Part shown: piece after piece, positions 23,173-34,113 of the stretch
How positions within the stretch are numbered: the first letter of the stretch is position 1
How the letters are laid out: every line of letters starts with the position of its first letter
NCBI GenBank assembly: GCA_020736575.1
Contig: JAGPYM010000018.1
Coordinates: 248,001 to 312,000 of the forward strand
Origin: Thelonectria olida
Lineage: Eukaryota > Ascomycota > Sordariomycetes > Hypocreales > Nectriaceae
DNA length: 64,000 bases
Direction of reading: 5' to 3'
Program-made: the position numbers and the translations under genes
The notes under the pieces: generated by a model
Told to the model about the DNA's origin: nothing
Database searches by the model: none
The model's input: the letters and a program-made list of their open reading frames with translations, nothing else

Positions 23173-26100
23173 TTTTTTCTTGTCTTAAGAGAATCGGTGT
23201 CTCATTCCAAAAACACCCTCCCCAGAGCCCATCAAGGGTCTAGGCCGTTATCAGTCGCAGTCGGCATCGAAAGGTAAGATCTCGAGCAGATTGAAGCTGC
23301 GAGCGCGGGGCGCATGAAAGCTAAGGGGTGCGTCGATCGAGGGCTGACGAAGGCAGGGTTTGGTACCTGCGAAAGAAAAAGCAGTCGTCCTGTAGCTATA
23401 TCTCCCGAGACGAATGGTCCATATGCCAGCAACAATGTCGGCACACAAAAAAAGAACGTGTTGCGAGCAAAAGACGAACTGGAGCCTGGACAAAGTGCTG
23501 TTGTTTCGGTTTACCGCACTCGTCACAATGGGTCAGCCTTGAAGGTGTGGCTGAGCCCTTGGTCAAAGGCCCCCGCTTGGGGCTTGTGCGTCAACCAACC
23601 TGATTGTCACCAGCGGGTACTTTCGCCCACGGAGGGGGCCTTGAAAGTCCAAGTAAGGACGCCCGAGTGACATGCTGCTCCTTGTGTCCGGTCGCTTCGC
23701 ACCAAGAAACGAGCTGAGAGGAATGGGAAGGTTAGAACCAACACAAGATAAAAATTAAAAAAAGTTGGACATTTTGGTTTGAAGAAACATACTTCGTTTT
23801 TCCTGGAAATGTATTTTTATCAGATGTCATTAGCTTTCTACTTCATTCAGCCTTGCAGGGCCAAGGTCCGAGTTCGCCGGGCAGTCTCGAAATGGACTGC
23901 GCATTGAGATCCATTTCTGAATGCAAGCTGTCTTGTTATTAATTAAGCTCTGTGGGAAAGAAGGATATAAAAAAACACCAAGAGCACAACATGAAACAAA
24001 CACATTTGAGAAAACAGAACAAAGATAATAACTATTTAATACCAGCTGTTGATCTTAATAGGGACAAGGAGATGGCCGTTTCACCAGGCGGGCTGGTCGA
24101 CATAACCACAGTGGGTCCCCTCGCAACCTCGCAATTTGTAGGGTAGGCGAGTGGTGAAGTTTGGAACAGCATGAGAATCAGGCGATTAGGAACTATTATT
24201 GCGGCGGGGAACATAAACGGAATCATCAATAAGTGCGCTGAAAATTTGTCTGGAACTAGTTCATGAGGCAATTGAGATCATAGTATATTAAGGCAATCGC
24301 AATCTCCAGCTGTCTCATCAGCATCATGACAACGCAAACACCATCGAGTCCTACCCGACCATTTCAAGAACCGAGCATCAAACTACCTAGCGGAAGGCTG
24401 CTGCGGCTATCTCGTCTGGATGAGGAAGCGCTTGATTCATCAGCAGACGCTTGGCTTTCAGATACCCCTCTTTTGACAGACTGCGGTAGTTAATATGTAC
24501 CTACGGAACAACGGAATGGTACATTGAATCGCCTCGCATCTGGCTATCTGCGGAAAGGCAGGTACCGTATCTAATCAGGCAGTATACATATGTGGAGTTG
24601 AGTGTCTGAATGAGCTGCGATTAGCAGGTGATGGTGTTATCGGAATCAGACTGTCAGATAAAGCTTGCTGAAGCTATTGAGGGTCTGAGACGTCGAAAAG
24701 CGATGGAGTCGAACAAGTAGCTCGGAGAACGGGGCGACGCTGGGCCAAGCGGTGGCCTATGACGAGGGAGTACAGTGCGTGCATGCGTCTCAGTTTGTGT
24801 CATGGGTAGCTCCCAGATGCCAGCTTGGCGCGAACGGAGTGCGAGCTCCGGGTTGAAGGGACATGGGGTATGCTGACAGTCGGAATCATGACGTTCTCTC
24901 CGTGTAGCAATATCTATCTCATTCCTGGATTTCCGTAGAAGTGCTGCCTTCGGCGAAGAGCTGCAGTGTCTCTGTCTCTGCTGAGTGAGACAATTGCTAT
25001 CATGGCGATTGCCTTCGTAACTCCAGGCACGTGCCAGGGCCTCAGGGACGTCGTCTGACTCGGTGGATCAGGCGGATACCAACCCGAAGACGAGCCAGAG
25101 CAGCTCCCCCCGCATTCTCTGAACTGGATGCAGCCCTTACTGTGTTGGGCAGGCTGTTGACTGTGTGAGCTGGTTCCAGTCCTGAGTCGGCCACCCACCT
25201 CGCCCGTCGGCTACCTGCTTGGTTTAGGCGCTTACTGGCAATCGCACTTGTCTCGTCTGTTTGCTGGCGGACGGACGTAACCAGGCACCTTGTTGGAAAC
25301 CAAGGAGCTTCTGACGCTTTCATTCCGTGTGGGGGGCAGCTCAAACGCGAGGTACAATGCGAGGTAGAGCCGGATTGATAGGTACTTGCGCCATGATGAC
25401 CGTCATACAGTGCATGCCAATTCACCAGTATGCTGCACACGGTGCAGTTCGCCTCGCCTCAACCAATTCGACGCAGCCGGGGTCTGATAGCCTCACCAAG
25501 GAGATGATTGGCATTGTCACTGTCCCCAGTGAATACCCGCTTACTGACAGTGAAGCTCAGGTGCAGTAACATGAAAGTGCAGCGCCTCGCTCGTCAGCCT
25601 ACCAGTAGCTCCAGGTCCAGCAGAAGGCAACGGCGAACCAAGGACCCTAGGGTTGGCTGGTCGGGAATGGCTGCGTCAGCCGAGCGGGGGATGAGACAAT
25701 CACTCGGCCCAAATGAAGGCACGCCATGGCTGAGAACGGGCAGCTTTACAAAGTGTGCCACTACCTTTGTGCGGCAAACCGTAATCAAAGTCCTGAGCTG
25801 CCTTATGTCCTATTAACTTTATACTGAATTTTGCATGATCTTGCGATGGCATCTCTCTTTAAACCTAATGGCTGATGCTGTTTTGTTGGGGAAATGGCTT
25901 CCTCTTCCCAGTCCCGAACGTCTTGTCTTGCTAGCAGGAACCGTGACTCGTGAGCCTAGGCGCCATTGCGCACCGTGCCAGCCCAGGCTGATCGCACGGA
26001 GCCATCATGGGAACTCCGAGGTACCTGGTTTGAAGCAGTTGCCGTTATCGCATCGCCCTGGGAACGGGGTGCGTCACGGGATTGGTTGATCTAAGCAGAG

Positions 26101-26475
26101 CTAAACCCTGTTGGGGGCTCAGCCACCGCTGTTATCGCCTTCCCCCAATCCCCCAGCGACAGGATGCGTCACACCTCTCGCGCATTGTGGATCGCATTGG
26201 CCCGCCTTGGCCCGCTGATGAGGCAACACCGGAGCTGTCGCACGCCTGCTGCTCCTTCCGTTTATCTACCCCAGGTCCCTCGCCATCTGAACTCTCCTCC
26301 TTCATCATTCTTCTCAACCATCATCTCCATCCATCTCTCATCGCCCTCCCCCAGTCTCATCTTCAAAGAGGGCTGTAGGCAATAGTCTGGTGTTCTTTCG
26401 TTATTTTCGGTTGCAGGTTGACCCCCCGCTGTTTCCGCTCTCACAACTGCAGTCGCATCGCGCGGTGCCGTCATC
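23173..26475. other. Gene-free divergent region between the BEACH and subtilisin genes
   Basis: No convincing gene in 3.3 kb. 23730-24310 is noticeably AT-rich and carries only short frames. From about 26250 to 26420 the plus strand is pyrimidine-rich and is probably promoter and leader of the subtilisin gene. Short frames at 23314-23670, 25042-25440 and 25508-25816 resemble no known protein. Confidence 0.5.
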
Positions 26476-28138
26476 ATGAGAACCGCCTTCACCCTCTCCC
26501 TGGCCGCTGTCGCCAGCGCCAGCTCTTTCAGCGTTGGCACCATCCACGACAACTCAGCCCCCGTCCTAGGCTCTGTCCAGGCCGAGCAGATCCCCGACTC
26601 CTACATCATCAAGTTCAAGGACCATGTCAACGAGGACACTGCCTCGAACCACCACACCTGGGTTCAGGACATCCATCAGGGTGGCGAGCAAAGTCGCCTT
26701 GAGCTCCGCAAGCGCGGTGAGCCTCTTGATGCCTTCTCTGGTATGAAGCACACCTTCAAGATCGGCAACTTCAAGGGCTACGCTGGCCACTTCCACGAGT
26801 CCATCATTGAGCAGGTCCGAAACCATCCTGATGTAAGTTTGCGCCCTGACCAAACCCGCACCTCCATTGAGCCGAGGCTAACCTTAACCCCAAAAGGTCG
26901 AGTTTATCGAGCGGGATACCATTGTCCACACCATGCTTCCTGTCGATTCTCAGGACATGGTCACTGAGGACAAGTGCGACCCTGAGACCGAGAAGAACGC
27001 CCCTTGGGGTCTTGCTCGTGTTTCTCACCGAGAGTCTCTGAACTTCGGTTCCTTCAACAAGTACCTCTACACCGAGGATGGTGGTGAGGGTGTCGACGCC
27101 TATGTCATTGATACCGGTACCAACACCGACCACGTCGACTTCGAGGGCCGAGCCAAGTGGGGTAAGACCATTCCCACTGGCGATGCCGACGAGGATGGCA
27201 ACGGCCACGGAACTCACTGCTCCGGTACCATCGCCGGCAAGAAGTACGGTGTTGCTAAGAAGGCCCATGTCTACGCCGTCAAGGTCCTTCGATCCAACGG
27301 CTCCGGATCCATGTCCGACGTCGTCAAGGGTGTCGAGTTCGCTGCCACCAGCCATCTCGAGCAGGCCAAGAAGGCCAAGGACGGCAAGCGCAAGGGCTTC
27401 AAGGGCTCCGTCGCCAACATGTCTCTTGGTGGTGGCAAGACCCAGGCTCTCGACGCTGCCGTCAACGCCGCTGTCAAGACTGGCATCCACTTCGCCGTCG
27501 CTGCCGGTAACGACAACGCCGATGCTTGCAACTACTCTCCCGCTGCCGCTGCTGAGCCCGTCACTGTTGGCGCTTCTGCCCTCGACGACTCTCGTGCCTA
27601 CTTCTCCAACTACGGAAAGTGCACTGACATCTTCGCCCCTGGCCTGAACATCCAGTCCACCTGGATCGGCTCTCCTTACGCTGTCAACACCATCTCTGGT
27701 ACTTCCATGGCCTCTCCCCACATTGCTGGTCTCCTCGCCTACTACCTCTCTCTTCAACCCGCCAAGGATTCCGAGTACGCCGTTGCTTCCATCACCCCCA
27801 ATGAGCTGAAGAAGAATCTCATCGATATTGCCACCGAGGATGTCTTGTCTGGAATTCCCGCTGACACCCCCAACAAGCTCGCCTGGAACGGTGGTGGCTG
27901 CAGCGACTACTCCAAGATCATTGAGGCTGGTGGCTACAAGGCCAAGGTCGCTCCCAAGAAGTTCCCTTCTTCCGTCGAGGAGCTTGAGGTCGCCATCGAG
28001 AACGACCTTAACGTCGTCTCTGGCAAGGTCGTCAAGACTGCCAAGCAGTTCGGTGACAAGGCCGAGAAGTTCTCCAAGAAGATCCACGATCTCGTCGATG
28101 AGGAGATCGAGCAGTTCCTCAAGGAGGTCTCTGTGTAA
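26476..28138 (+). CDS. prb1: Subtilisin-like serine protease, vacuolar proteinase B type
   Basis: Two exons, 26476..26832 and 26897..28138, give 532 residues. The intron 26833..26896 has a GTAAGT donor and AAAAG acceptor; joining restores RNHPD-VEFIERDT at the inhibitor/propeptide end. A signal peptide (to about residue 16) is followed by an I9 propeptide (about 40-130, IPDSYIIKFKDHV). The mature protease begins around NAPWGLARVSH. The S8 triad is visible: Asp in YVIDTGTN (about 190), His in GNGHGTHCSGT (about 223) and Ser in SGTSMASPH (about 388). Calcium-site and Cys positions resemble proteinase K relatives. A lysine/glutamate-rich helical tail of about 70 residues follows the catalytic domain. 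This is usual for the vacuolar proteinase B/PepC group, whereas secreted proteinase K ends earlier. The likely role is vacuolar protein turnover and autophagy. Confidence 0.95.
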
Positions 28139-28822
28139 GAACAGTAACAGGATCATCTTCGGTGTCTTGGCTTTGAATTTCGTTGGGCTTGCGGATGGGA
28201 TTTCGGTTGCTGGGTTTTGTTTTGGGTACAATTGGTATGAGGCTGGGGCTTAGACCCGTGGCATTGCTTCTTGTCACTGTTGCGTTATCGCCGAGACTGG
28301 TATTATATGCCTATGGGGAAACGATTCGTTCCATCTCGACAATACATTTCATTGTGTAGCAATTAAACTTATCATCTGTTCCCTGGCGATGTCTTCCAAT
28401 GGTCTTATCGTTTGACCCTTGCTCTATGAGTGCCGATCTGTAGACCTGAACTCGGGTTTGTCGATCTGAGATTGCTCTTTCCATCATGTGTAACTCCTGG
28501 TGTCCATCTTTCCTTCCCCGAATGCTCGTGCATAATGATTCACACAACGTCTGATCCAACAACCGCCTTAATGGCATCTCACGATCTACCTCGACACTCC
28601 CTCTACCAACCTTTTCTTTTGGCATCTCGATTTCACCCACCACGCCTCATACATCTCTTTCTTACAAACTTGGTTTCGCAATTTCTCCCCGTTCACTTGT
28701 CTTTATCCTTGGGTACTTCGATTTGACTCGCCGTCGCTCTACGATCAAGTCAACTTCCTCCATGACCCTGTCGCTTACTATTTCACTGAAGCCTTCAAAG
28801 ACCATCAGTTGTCGGATTGGAC
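28139..28822. promoter_or_regulatory. Intergenic region upstream of the serine-rich gene
   Basis: The 684 bp hold the 3' UTR of the subtilisin gene and, from about 28560, a CT-rich stretch that is probably the promoter and leader of the next gene. No other gene seen. Confidence 0.4.
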
Positions 28823-31800
28823 ATGCTCCGCCGCAATAGCTCTCGAAACAAGCAACGTCGCCCCCTCAGTCGTAGCAAAGCGACAAACTCTACTACTCGA
28901 AGCCCTGTCCGTTTGCTTGAAGCCATTGATCCGGCCATTGCTGAACGCGACGCCCGCATTGCCGCAGTATTGTCCTACCACCGAGCCAAAAGTCGGAACT
29001 CTCACGAAATGCCTGCAATGCCCCGGGATCCGGCGAGCTTCTACCCAGACAGAAGCGACGGTGTTCCTAGCTCGGGAAGGCGAAGCCTGGATCGAAGCGA
29101 GAGCACAAGGAGTCAACCAGGTGGCACAGAGTCAGCTTCCGGCATTAAACGACGCCAAAGTGTGAGGTTCGCTGGACCAACTGCTCCTCCTCGAAGAAAG
29201 TTGGCATCCCCAGCAAGTGAGACTTCTCACACAAACCCTGGCCTCCGTGGTCTTGGAGACAACCGACCCGCTTCGACATTGCCATACACCAGACCAACAC
29301 CTGACCCTCATGGCATGACTAGGCGTTATATTGACTCGCTACAAGCTCCGACCGAATCCTACCTCCCCGAGGATGGTATCGCTTCAATGCCTTCTTCCTA
29401 TCGACGGTTGCGCAAGTCAAAATCCATGTTCTCAACCTTCAATCCACTCAACCCTGGTTACTACTTCAACAATGGCACCCCGGAGAAGGACTGCAAACAA
29501 TATTTTGGCCGCGATGCGATGCTTCACAAGAAAGAAAATGAACCTTTACGGTCGGACTATCCTCCTCGAGCCTCGACCTCGTTGAGCGTACTCAAGGGTC
29601 GTCGTGCAACCTCCCGCTCAACCAGTCGTGTGGAGAATGACCTCGCCGTACAGCTGGCTCGAGACACATTCAGGCAGCAGATGCAAGAACCAATTCGCTT
29701 GAAGCCTCGGTCATCCATGTTCTTTGGCTCGCGGAGAAAACGAAGCGAGAGCTCCATAGGATTCCGGAAGTCGCTACGCACCAGCAGCAACAACAGCACG
29801 GTCGTATCATCGGCATTCTCTACCCACAGTATATCTGTTCCTAAACAACCGGGACTTCGAAAGGCGGCGCGGAAGGTGTCTCAAACACTTAGAACCAAGC
29901 TGAAAGGGCTCTTTACCAGGCCGAAGAGCGTTGCCGATTCTGACGCACAAGATGACTTAAAGGACGCCCATGAATCTGATGGCGAGAGCGACTCGCACCT
30001 GGATTATGGGACGGCTACACAAGCAGCATCCGTCCTACGAGTAAGGTCGCACGTCCCGTCGCTGCATGCTGTTCCCTCCAACCAAGAATTGAAATCTAGA
30101 AAGGGAAGTGTAGGGAGCATCAATAGCACTGAGCAACAGCCGAATGAGAACAAATCCCGGGTCACCAGCTGGACAAACTCCACCACAGAGACTGCTTCTT
30201 GTGTGAGCGAATTGGAACGCCAGCAAATATCCGGGATCAAGCAAACAAGCCCAAATCGACTGTCAGCTTCTCGGGCTTTCAGACAACATGTCTTGGTGGA
30301 TGAAGAGCAAGTGTCACCTTTTGGGCGAACAGTTGATAGTCAACGGGTGTACTCGGCTCTAATGAAAAGGATGGGTAAGATCCAACAGCAGGAGGTAACC
30401 TTGAGCCAAAGTATCAACAACATGACATTGCGAGGAACTGCTAGGGCCGGCGAGGCTTGGGCAGCCTCTACTATTCGATGCGTCCGAGCTGAAGACGATG
30501 TCTTTGGAGGCTGTTTGAACAGATCCACTCCCGAAGGCCACAGCTCTTCGGGGAGTTCTACGAATACGATGGACAAAGTTGCTCTGGCACGGCCTGATCC
30601 TACCCACGATTCTCTTCAAACTAAACCCGACGAAAACTTGACGCCGCCGAGTAGGCCTGGTACTGAGGCTTATCTTGATCTTTCATCAAAGCTGACTCAT
30701 AGGAGTTCAGCTTTCTTTGCTAGTCCGACCTGTCACATGTTTCGTACAACAAGCCCCTACCGCCGCGCGCTCAGGGAAAGCATGGCAGCCTCCGAGGAGC
30801 AAGACCGGGGCGACCTGCCAGGCTCAAAGTATTTGAAGTCGCTATCCGAAATCAGCCTTCCAACTCGACAGACAAGTAGTGAAGGGTCCGAAAAAGATGC
30901 GAAGACGGCTTATGCAGAAAGCGTGTACTCTTGTTTAACGGAGGACGCTCGGCAACCCAGTTCAAGGACAACGGCTCCATTCGAAACTGGAAATGTAACA
31001 ATTTTCGTGGAACCAGAAACATCATTTCAACATCGTCGAGATGTATCTACTGCGAGCTCAATCGAGTGGAAAACTTGGCTGAGTGCAAAGGTTTCCAAGT
31101 TGGAGAGCCCGGGCATGTTGCCTAATAATAAAGCTGGAAGAGATTCATCAAATGCGGCTTTCAAATTGGGCCATGTCAGAGAAAAGGCTCAGATTGATTC
31201 ACCTGATGAGTGCCCCAGACCTACGAGAGTTGAAGCTGATGTGTCGCCAACTCGCAAACGTTCAAGTGGTACAGTCACACGCGCCGCTTCCAGCAAAACT
31301 CTCATTCATTGCGACGAGAACGAGGCTCCTGGAGGAATTCCTCACTATGAATGGCCCCAAAACCTGCCGCCGATCCCACCACGTAGCCAACTTCGAACTG
31401 TTCCTTCGATGCAAAACAACAAGAGTGACTGCGGGATGAAGACTCCGGAAATGGCATCTGGGGCACTACAAGTACGACCGTTCAATACCCTCGGCCGCCT
31501 TGAGGTTACTCCAGAGGAAGCAATGCAAAAGCGTCGCATGCGCCCACACACGACTGGATGGCCTAGATTCCCAGCAAAGTCGAGTCCTGGACCAAGTATC
31601 GCCGTCGAGCGGCAGTGTCTCAGCTCAAGAACAGGATCGCCAGTAAGAAGGATAGGGTTGAACACAAGTAATTCAACACCCAGATTTCGACGAGCAGTTG
31701 AGGGCGGGAACGACGATCCGGAGGGCAACCAATTGAGGGGCCAGGAATCGGATGGTTCGTTGATGGGAAGCAAGCAGATGGTGGACATGTTCCTGGATAG

Positions 31801-31870
31801 TCGACGGAAGAGAACGGAGGGAGACAGCCTCGGAATCAGTACGGAGAGTTCACCGGTGGTATTTCTATGA
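28823..31870 (+). CDS. Conserved fungal serine-rich protein of unknown function
   Basis: Intronless frame of 1015 residues starting at the ATG at 28823 (MLRRNSSRNKQRRP). The open frame extends two codons further upstream but without ATG. The N-terminus is basic, followed by a short ordered-looking segment (AIDPAIAERDARIAAVLSYHRA, about 30-52). The centre has an Arg/Lys-rich block with KVSQTLRTKLKGLFTRPKS (about 350-370). The remainder is Ser/Thr/Pro-rich with many Arg-Ser pairs, so predicted to be disordered and phosphorylated. The MLRRNSS start and the IDPA-AERD motif are ones I recall from conserved unnamed proteins of related fungi. No enzyme motif, signal peptide or membrane span is visible. 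Function unknown. Confidence 0.8.
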   Translation: MLRRNSSRNKQRRPLSRSKATNSTTRSPVRLLEAIDPAIAERDARIAAVLSYHRAKSRNSHEMPAMPRDPASFYPDRSDGVPSSGRRSLDRSESTRSQPGGTESASGIKRRQSVRFAGPTAPPRRKLASPASETSHTNPGLRGLGDNRPASTLPYTRPTPDPHGMTRRYIDSLQAPTESYLPEDGIASMPSSYRRLRKSKSMFSTFNPLNPGYYFNNGTPEKDCKQYFGRDAMLHKKENEPLRSDYPPRASTSLSVLKGRRATSRSTSRVENDLAVQLARDTFRQQMQEPIRLKPRSSMFFGSRRKRSESSIGFRKSLRTSSNNSTVVSSAFSTHSISVPKQPGLRKAARKVSQTLRTKLKGLFTRPKSVADSDAQDDLKDAHESDGESDSHLDYGTATQAASVLRVRSHVPSLHAVPSNQELKSRKGSVGSINSTEQQPNENKSRVTSWTNSTTETASCVSELERQQISGIKQTSPNRLSASRAFRQHVLVDEEQVSPFGRTVDSQRVYSALMKRMGKIQQQEVTLSQSINNMTLRGTARAGEAWAASTIRCVRAEDDVFGGCLNRSTPEGHSSSGSSTNTMDKVALARPDPTHDSLQTKPDENLTPPSRPGTEAYLDLSSKLTHRSSAFFASPTCHMFRTTSPYRRALRESMAASEEQDRGDLPGSKYLKSLSEISLPTRQTSSEGSEKDAKTAYAESVYSCLTEDARQPSSRTTAPFETGNVTIFVEPETSFQHRRDVSTASSIEWKTWLSAKVSKLESPGMLPNNKAGRDSSNAAFKLGHVREKAQIDSPDECPRPTRVEADVSPTRKRSSGTVTRAASSKTLIHCDENEAPGGIPHYEWPQNLPPIPPRSQLRTVPSMQNNKSDCGMKTPEMASGALQVRPFNTLGRLEVTPEEAMQKRRMRPHTTGWPRFPAKSSPGPSIAVERQCLSSRTGSPVRRIGLNTSNSTPRFRRAVEGGNDDPEGNQLRGQESDGSLMGSKQMVDMFLDSRRKRTEGDSLGISTESSPVVFL

Positions 31871-32334
31871 TTGGAGCTGATGGAGATTGGTACGGAAGGA
31901 GATATTTTAGATTGGCGGCTGACATACATGGTGTTCTAATGAGTGGGAGGATGATGAGCAGTGGTAACGTTCTAATGTAGCACATATTTAGGAAGCCGGG
32001 GATTCGGTGTTGAGCCGACTCGAGCTCTATTCTTAGATGGGTGGTATAGACGTTTGAAAGCAGACATAGAAACAATTCAAACTCTTCTCCTCGAGCCGTT
32101 ACAGTGATGGAATGTCCCGGGGAAAATGGTAAAAACGAAATGAGTACGAGATTGATGTTTTGAAACAGGCCTAATTACAAGACAGGAAGCGGCAAACTTG
32201 AGAGCGAGAAATTGTACACTTCAATTCTAATAGGTATCTGTACACTATAATAACCATATCATAGAACGCCGGCTAGCCAAAAAAAAAAAAATACAAGACA
32301 CAGAAGACGAAGAAGAAACAAGGATAAGACAAGC
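31871..32334. other. Convergent intergenic region
   Basis: The 464 bp of presumed 3' UTR sequence between converging genes contain a poly-A run at about 32279-32291. No gene. Confidence 0.5.
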
Positions 32335-34113
32335 TCAGATTGACCGTTGCGGGCTGACGTGCACCTCCCAGTGCTTGGCCCTGTCCTCAGGGAACTCCTT
32401 TTTCCGCTCATCCGTCACCCACTTGTGGTAGTTGTTGTGTGTCACGGCCTCATGCAGCACGCCCTGCGCCTTGCCCAAGTCGAGGAACTTGAGAAAGTCA
32501 ATTGAGACCTTGACGTACTCCCCTAGGGCTTCGAGAGCGGGCATCGTGGTGCCGGTGACTAGGCGCAGGAGGAGCGGTTGCAAGAGGGGCGCGTCGGTGA
32601 CGCTTGGATGTGCGGTGCCGAGGCTGGTGAGGAACCAAGCTGAGCCGACCTTTGTGAGGACGCCGCGAACGAGGTCGCGGACCGTGTCAAAGTGCGGGCG
32701 GCCGAAGAAGATGCTGTGATAGCGGGACCACTCCTGCGAGTGGACGACGAGGACGGGCACGGGGACATCGGTGTTGAGCTGTCCGCTGGATTTGCCGGGG
32801 TCGAGGATGATGCCACCGATGGCGGGGTTGGAGACTGTTTTGTTGGCTGTTTTGAGAGCCTGGAGAGCGCCAGTGGCGCCGTAGGAGTGGCCACTAATGG
32901 TGAGTTGCTGAAAGTCCATACGTTCGGTCCAGGCGGTGAGGGCGTGGCCTTCATTGCGAGAGTTGAGGAGGAAGACGTCATCGAAGCCTTCGCCGTTGTT
33001 GATCAGCCACAGGACACGAATGGTTTCGTAGATTTCAGCATCGCGAAAGGCAAGCTGCTCCTTCTTGAGCTTCTCCGTAGTCATGGGTGGGTCGGACTCG
33101 AGGTCACTTTCGCGCATGAGCAGTACTCGCTTGTCCTTCTTGTCCTTGATCTTGATCATTGTTCCGGGACAGCTACCATCGCGGTGTTCGATGGCGGCGA
33201 CAACGTAGCCGCGGCTGGCGAGTTCTCCGAGGTAGTGGGTGTAGTCGGTGCGCGAGCTGGCCATGCCGTGAGAAAAGACCATGACGGGGAACTTGCCCAC
33301 GTGGTCGTGGTCCCGGCCAAGTATCGGGACGTCAACTTTGGCAGGAATACTAACACCTCCGACAACAAGCCATAATGCAAAGGTAAAGATGGGTCGGACG
33401 ATGAAGTTGTCGACGCCAGCGATGCGGGCGTATCCCTCGGCTGTCAAGCTTATCGGACGGGGTATCCATGGATGACGGGACATTTTGGAGCGAGACGTTT
33501 TGGTGGCGGGATAGTAGATGGTGAAAAGGACCGTCTCAACCTTGAAGGCGGGCTCTCGCGTGTCACGCAGAATGGTGTCAGATATCTTGATGGGCTTCTC
33601 GAGGGGGAACTCGATGTCAATGGCGCCTACGTCATGGGGCCCAGAATAGGGCGGCAAGGCTGAGGAAAAGAAGGGCTGCCAGGTGAGGAAGCAATAGACG
33701 ACGTAGACGACGATAAGGAAGAAGAAGATGTAGCGCAAAGTGAGACGCGGGCGCAGGAGTCTCTTGAGGCGGGAGGCGATGGCCTTGAAGAGGGCTGACT
33801 CGAAGATGCGCGAGGCTGCGACGCAACATGGCCATGAAGTCCACCGACGGTTCCTGTCTAAGAGCCACCTTGGCACGCGCGTCGATGATGAATCCTGGTG
33901 AAGAAGAGCTGGATGCGAGGTAAGAGGCAGGTCTGGGTCCGAAAGGTACAGGCTGGATCCATCGTCCTCATCATAGTCGTCCCCAATGGCCGAGGAATCC
34001 ATGTGGTGTGAGGTGTCGTGGACACCGTCAAGGGTGTTCAGTTCTAGGTCCTCTTCCTGGTAGGCAGCTGTTTGTGGCTGCGATGGCGGGTGATGCTGCA
34101 TGGGAGACTGCAT
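32335..34113 (-). CDS. Platelet-activating-factor acetylhydrolase-like lipase, membrane anchored
   Basis: Intronless, 592 residues. The acidic, disordered N-terminus (1-100) is followed by a basic patch and one transmembrane helix at about 127-147 (RYIFFFLIVVYVVYCFLTW). The catalytic part then lies probably in a lumenal or extracellular compartment. The PAF-AH/lipase features are FPVMVFSHGMASSRTDY, RGYVVAAIEHRDGS and the nucleophile elbow GHSYGATGAL (Ser near 408). An Asp candidate lies in GIILDPG, and a His in TAHPSVTD. The FSHGM/EHRDGS/GHSYG set is that of group VII phospholipase A2 (1-alkyl-2-acetylglycerophosphocholine esterase). These enzymes hydrolyse short or oxidised sn-2 acyl chains of phospholipids. 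The exact fungal substrate is unknown. Start at the first ATG, 34113; the next Met is at residue 5. Confidence 0.88.
   Translation of the reverse strand: MQSPMQHHPPSQPQTAAYQEEDLELNTLDGVHDTSHHMDSSAIGDDYDEDDGSSLYLSDPDLPLTSHPALLHQDSSSTRVPRWLLDRNRRWTSWPCCVAASRIFESALFKAIASRLKRLLRPRLTLRYIFFFLIVVYVVYCFLTWQPFFSSALPPYSGPHDVGAIDIEFPLEKPIKISDTILRDTREPAFKVETVLFTIYYPATKTSRSKMSRHPWIPRPISLTAEGYARIAGVDNFIVRPIFTFALWLVVGGVSIPAKVDVPILGRDHDHVGKFPVMVFSHGMASSRTDYTHYLGELASRGYVVAAIEHRDGSCPGTMIKIKDKKDKRVLLMRESDLESDPPMTTEKLKKEQLAFRDAEIYETIRVLWLINNGEGFDDVFLLNSRNEGHALTAWTERMDFQQLTISGHSYGATGALQALKTANKTVSNPAIGGIILDPGKSSGQLNTDVPVPVLVVHSQEWSRYHSIFFGRPHFDTVRDLVRGVLTKVGSAWFLTSLGTAHPSVTDAPLLQPLLLRLVTGTTMPALEALGEYVKVSIDFLKFLDLGKAQGVLHEAVTHNNYHKWVTDERKKEFPEDRAKHWEVHVSPQRSI

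Noticed and set aside
26804..28231. 475-codon minus-strand frame opposite the subtilisin gene
   Set aside because: Antisense shadow with Leu/Val/Gly/Asp-biased composition. The plus strand carries the complete catalytic triad.
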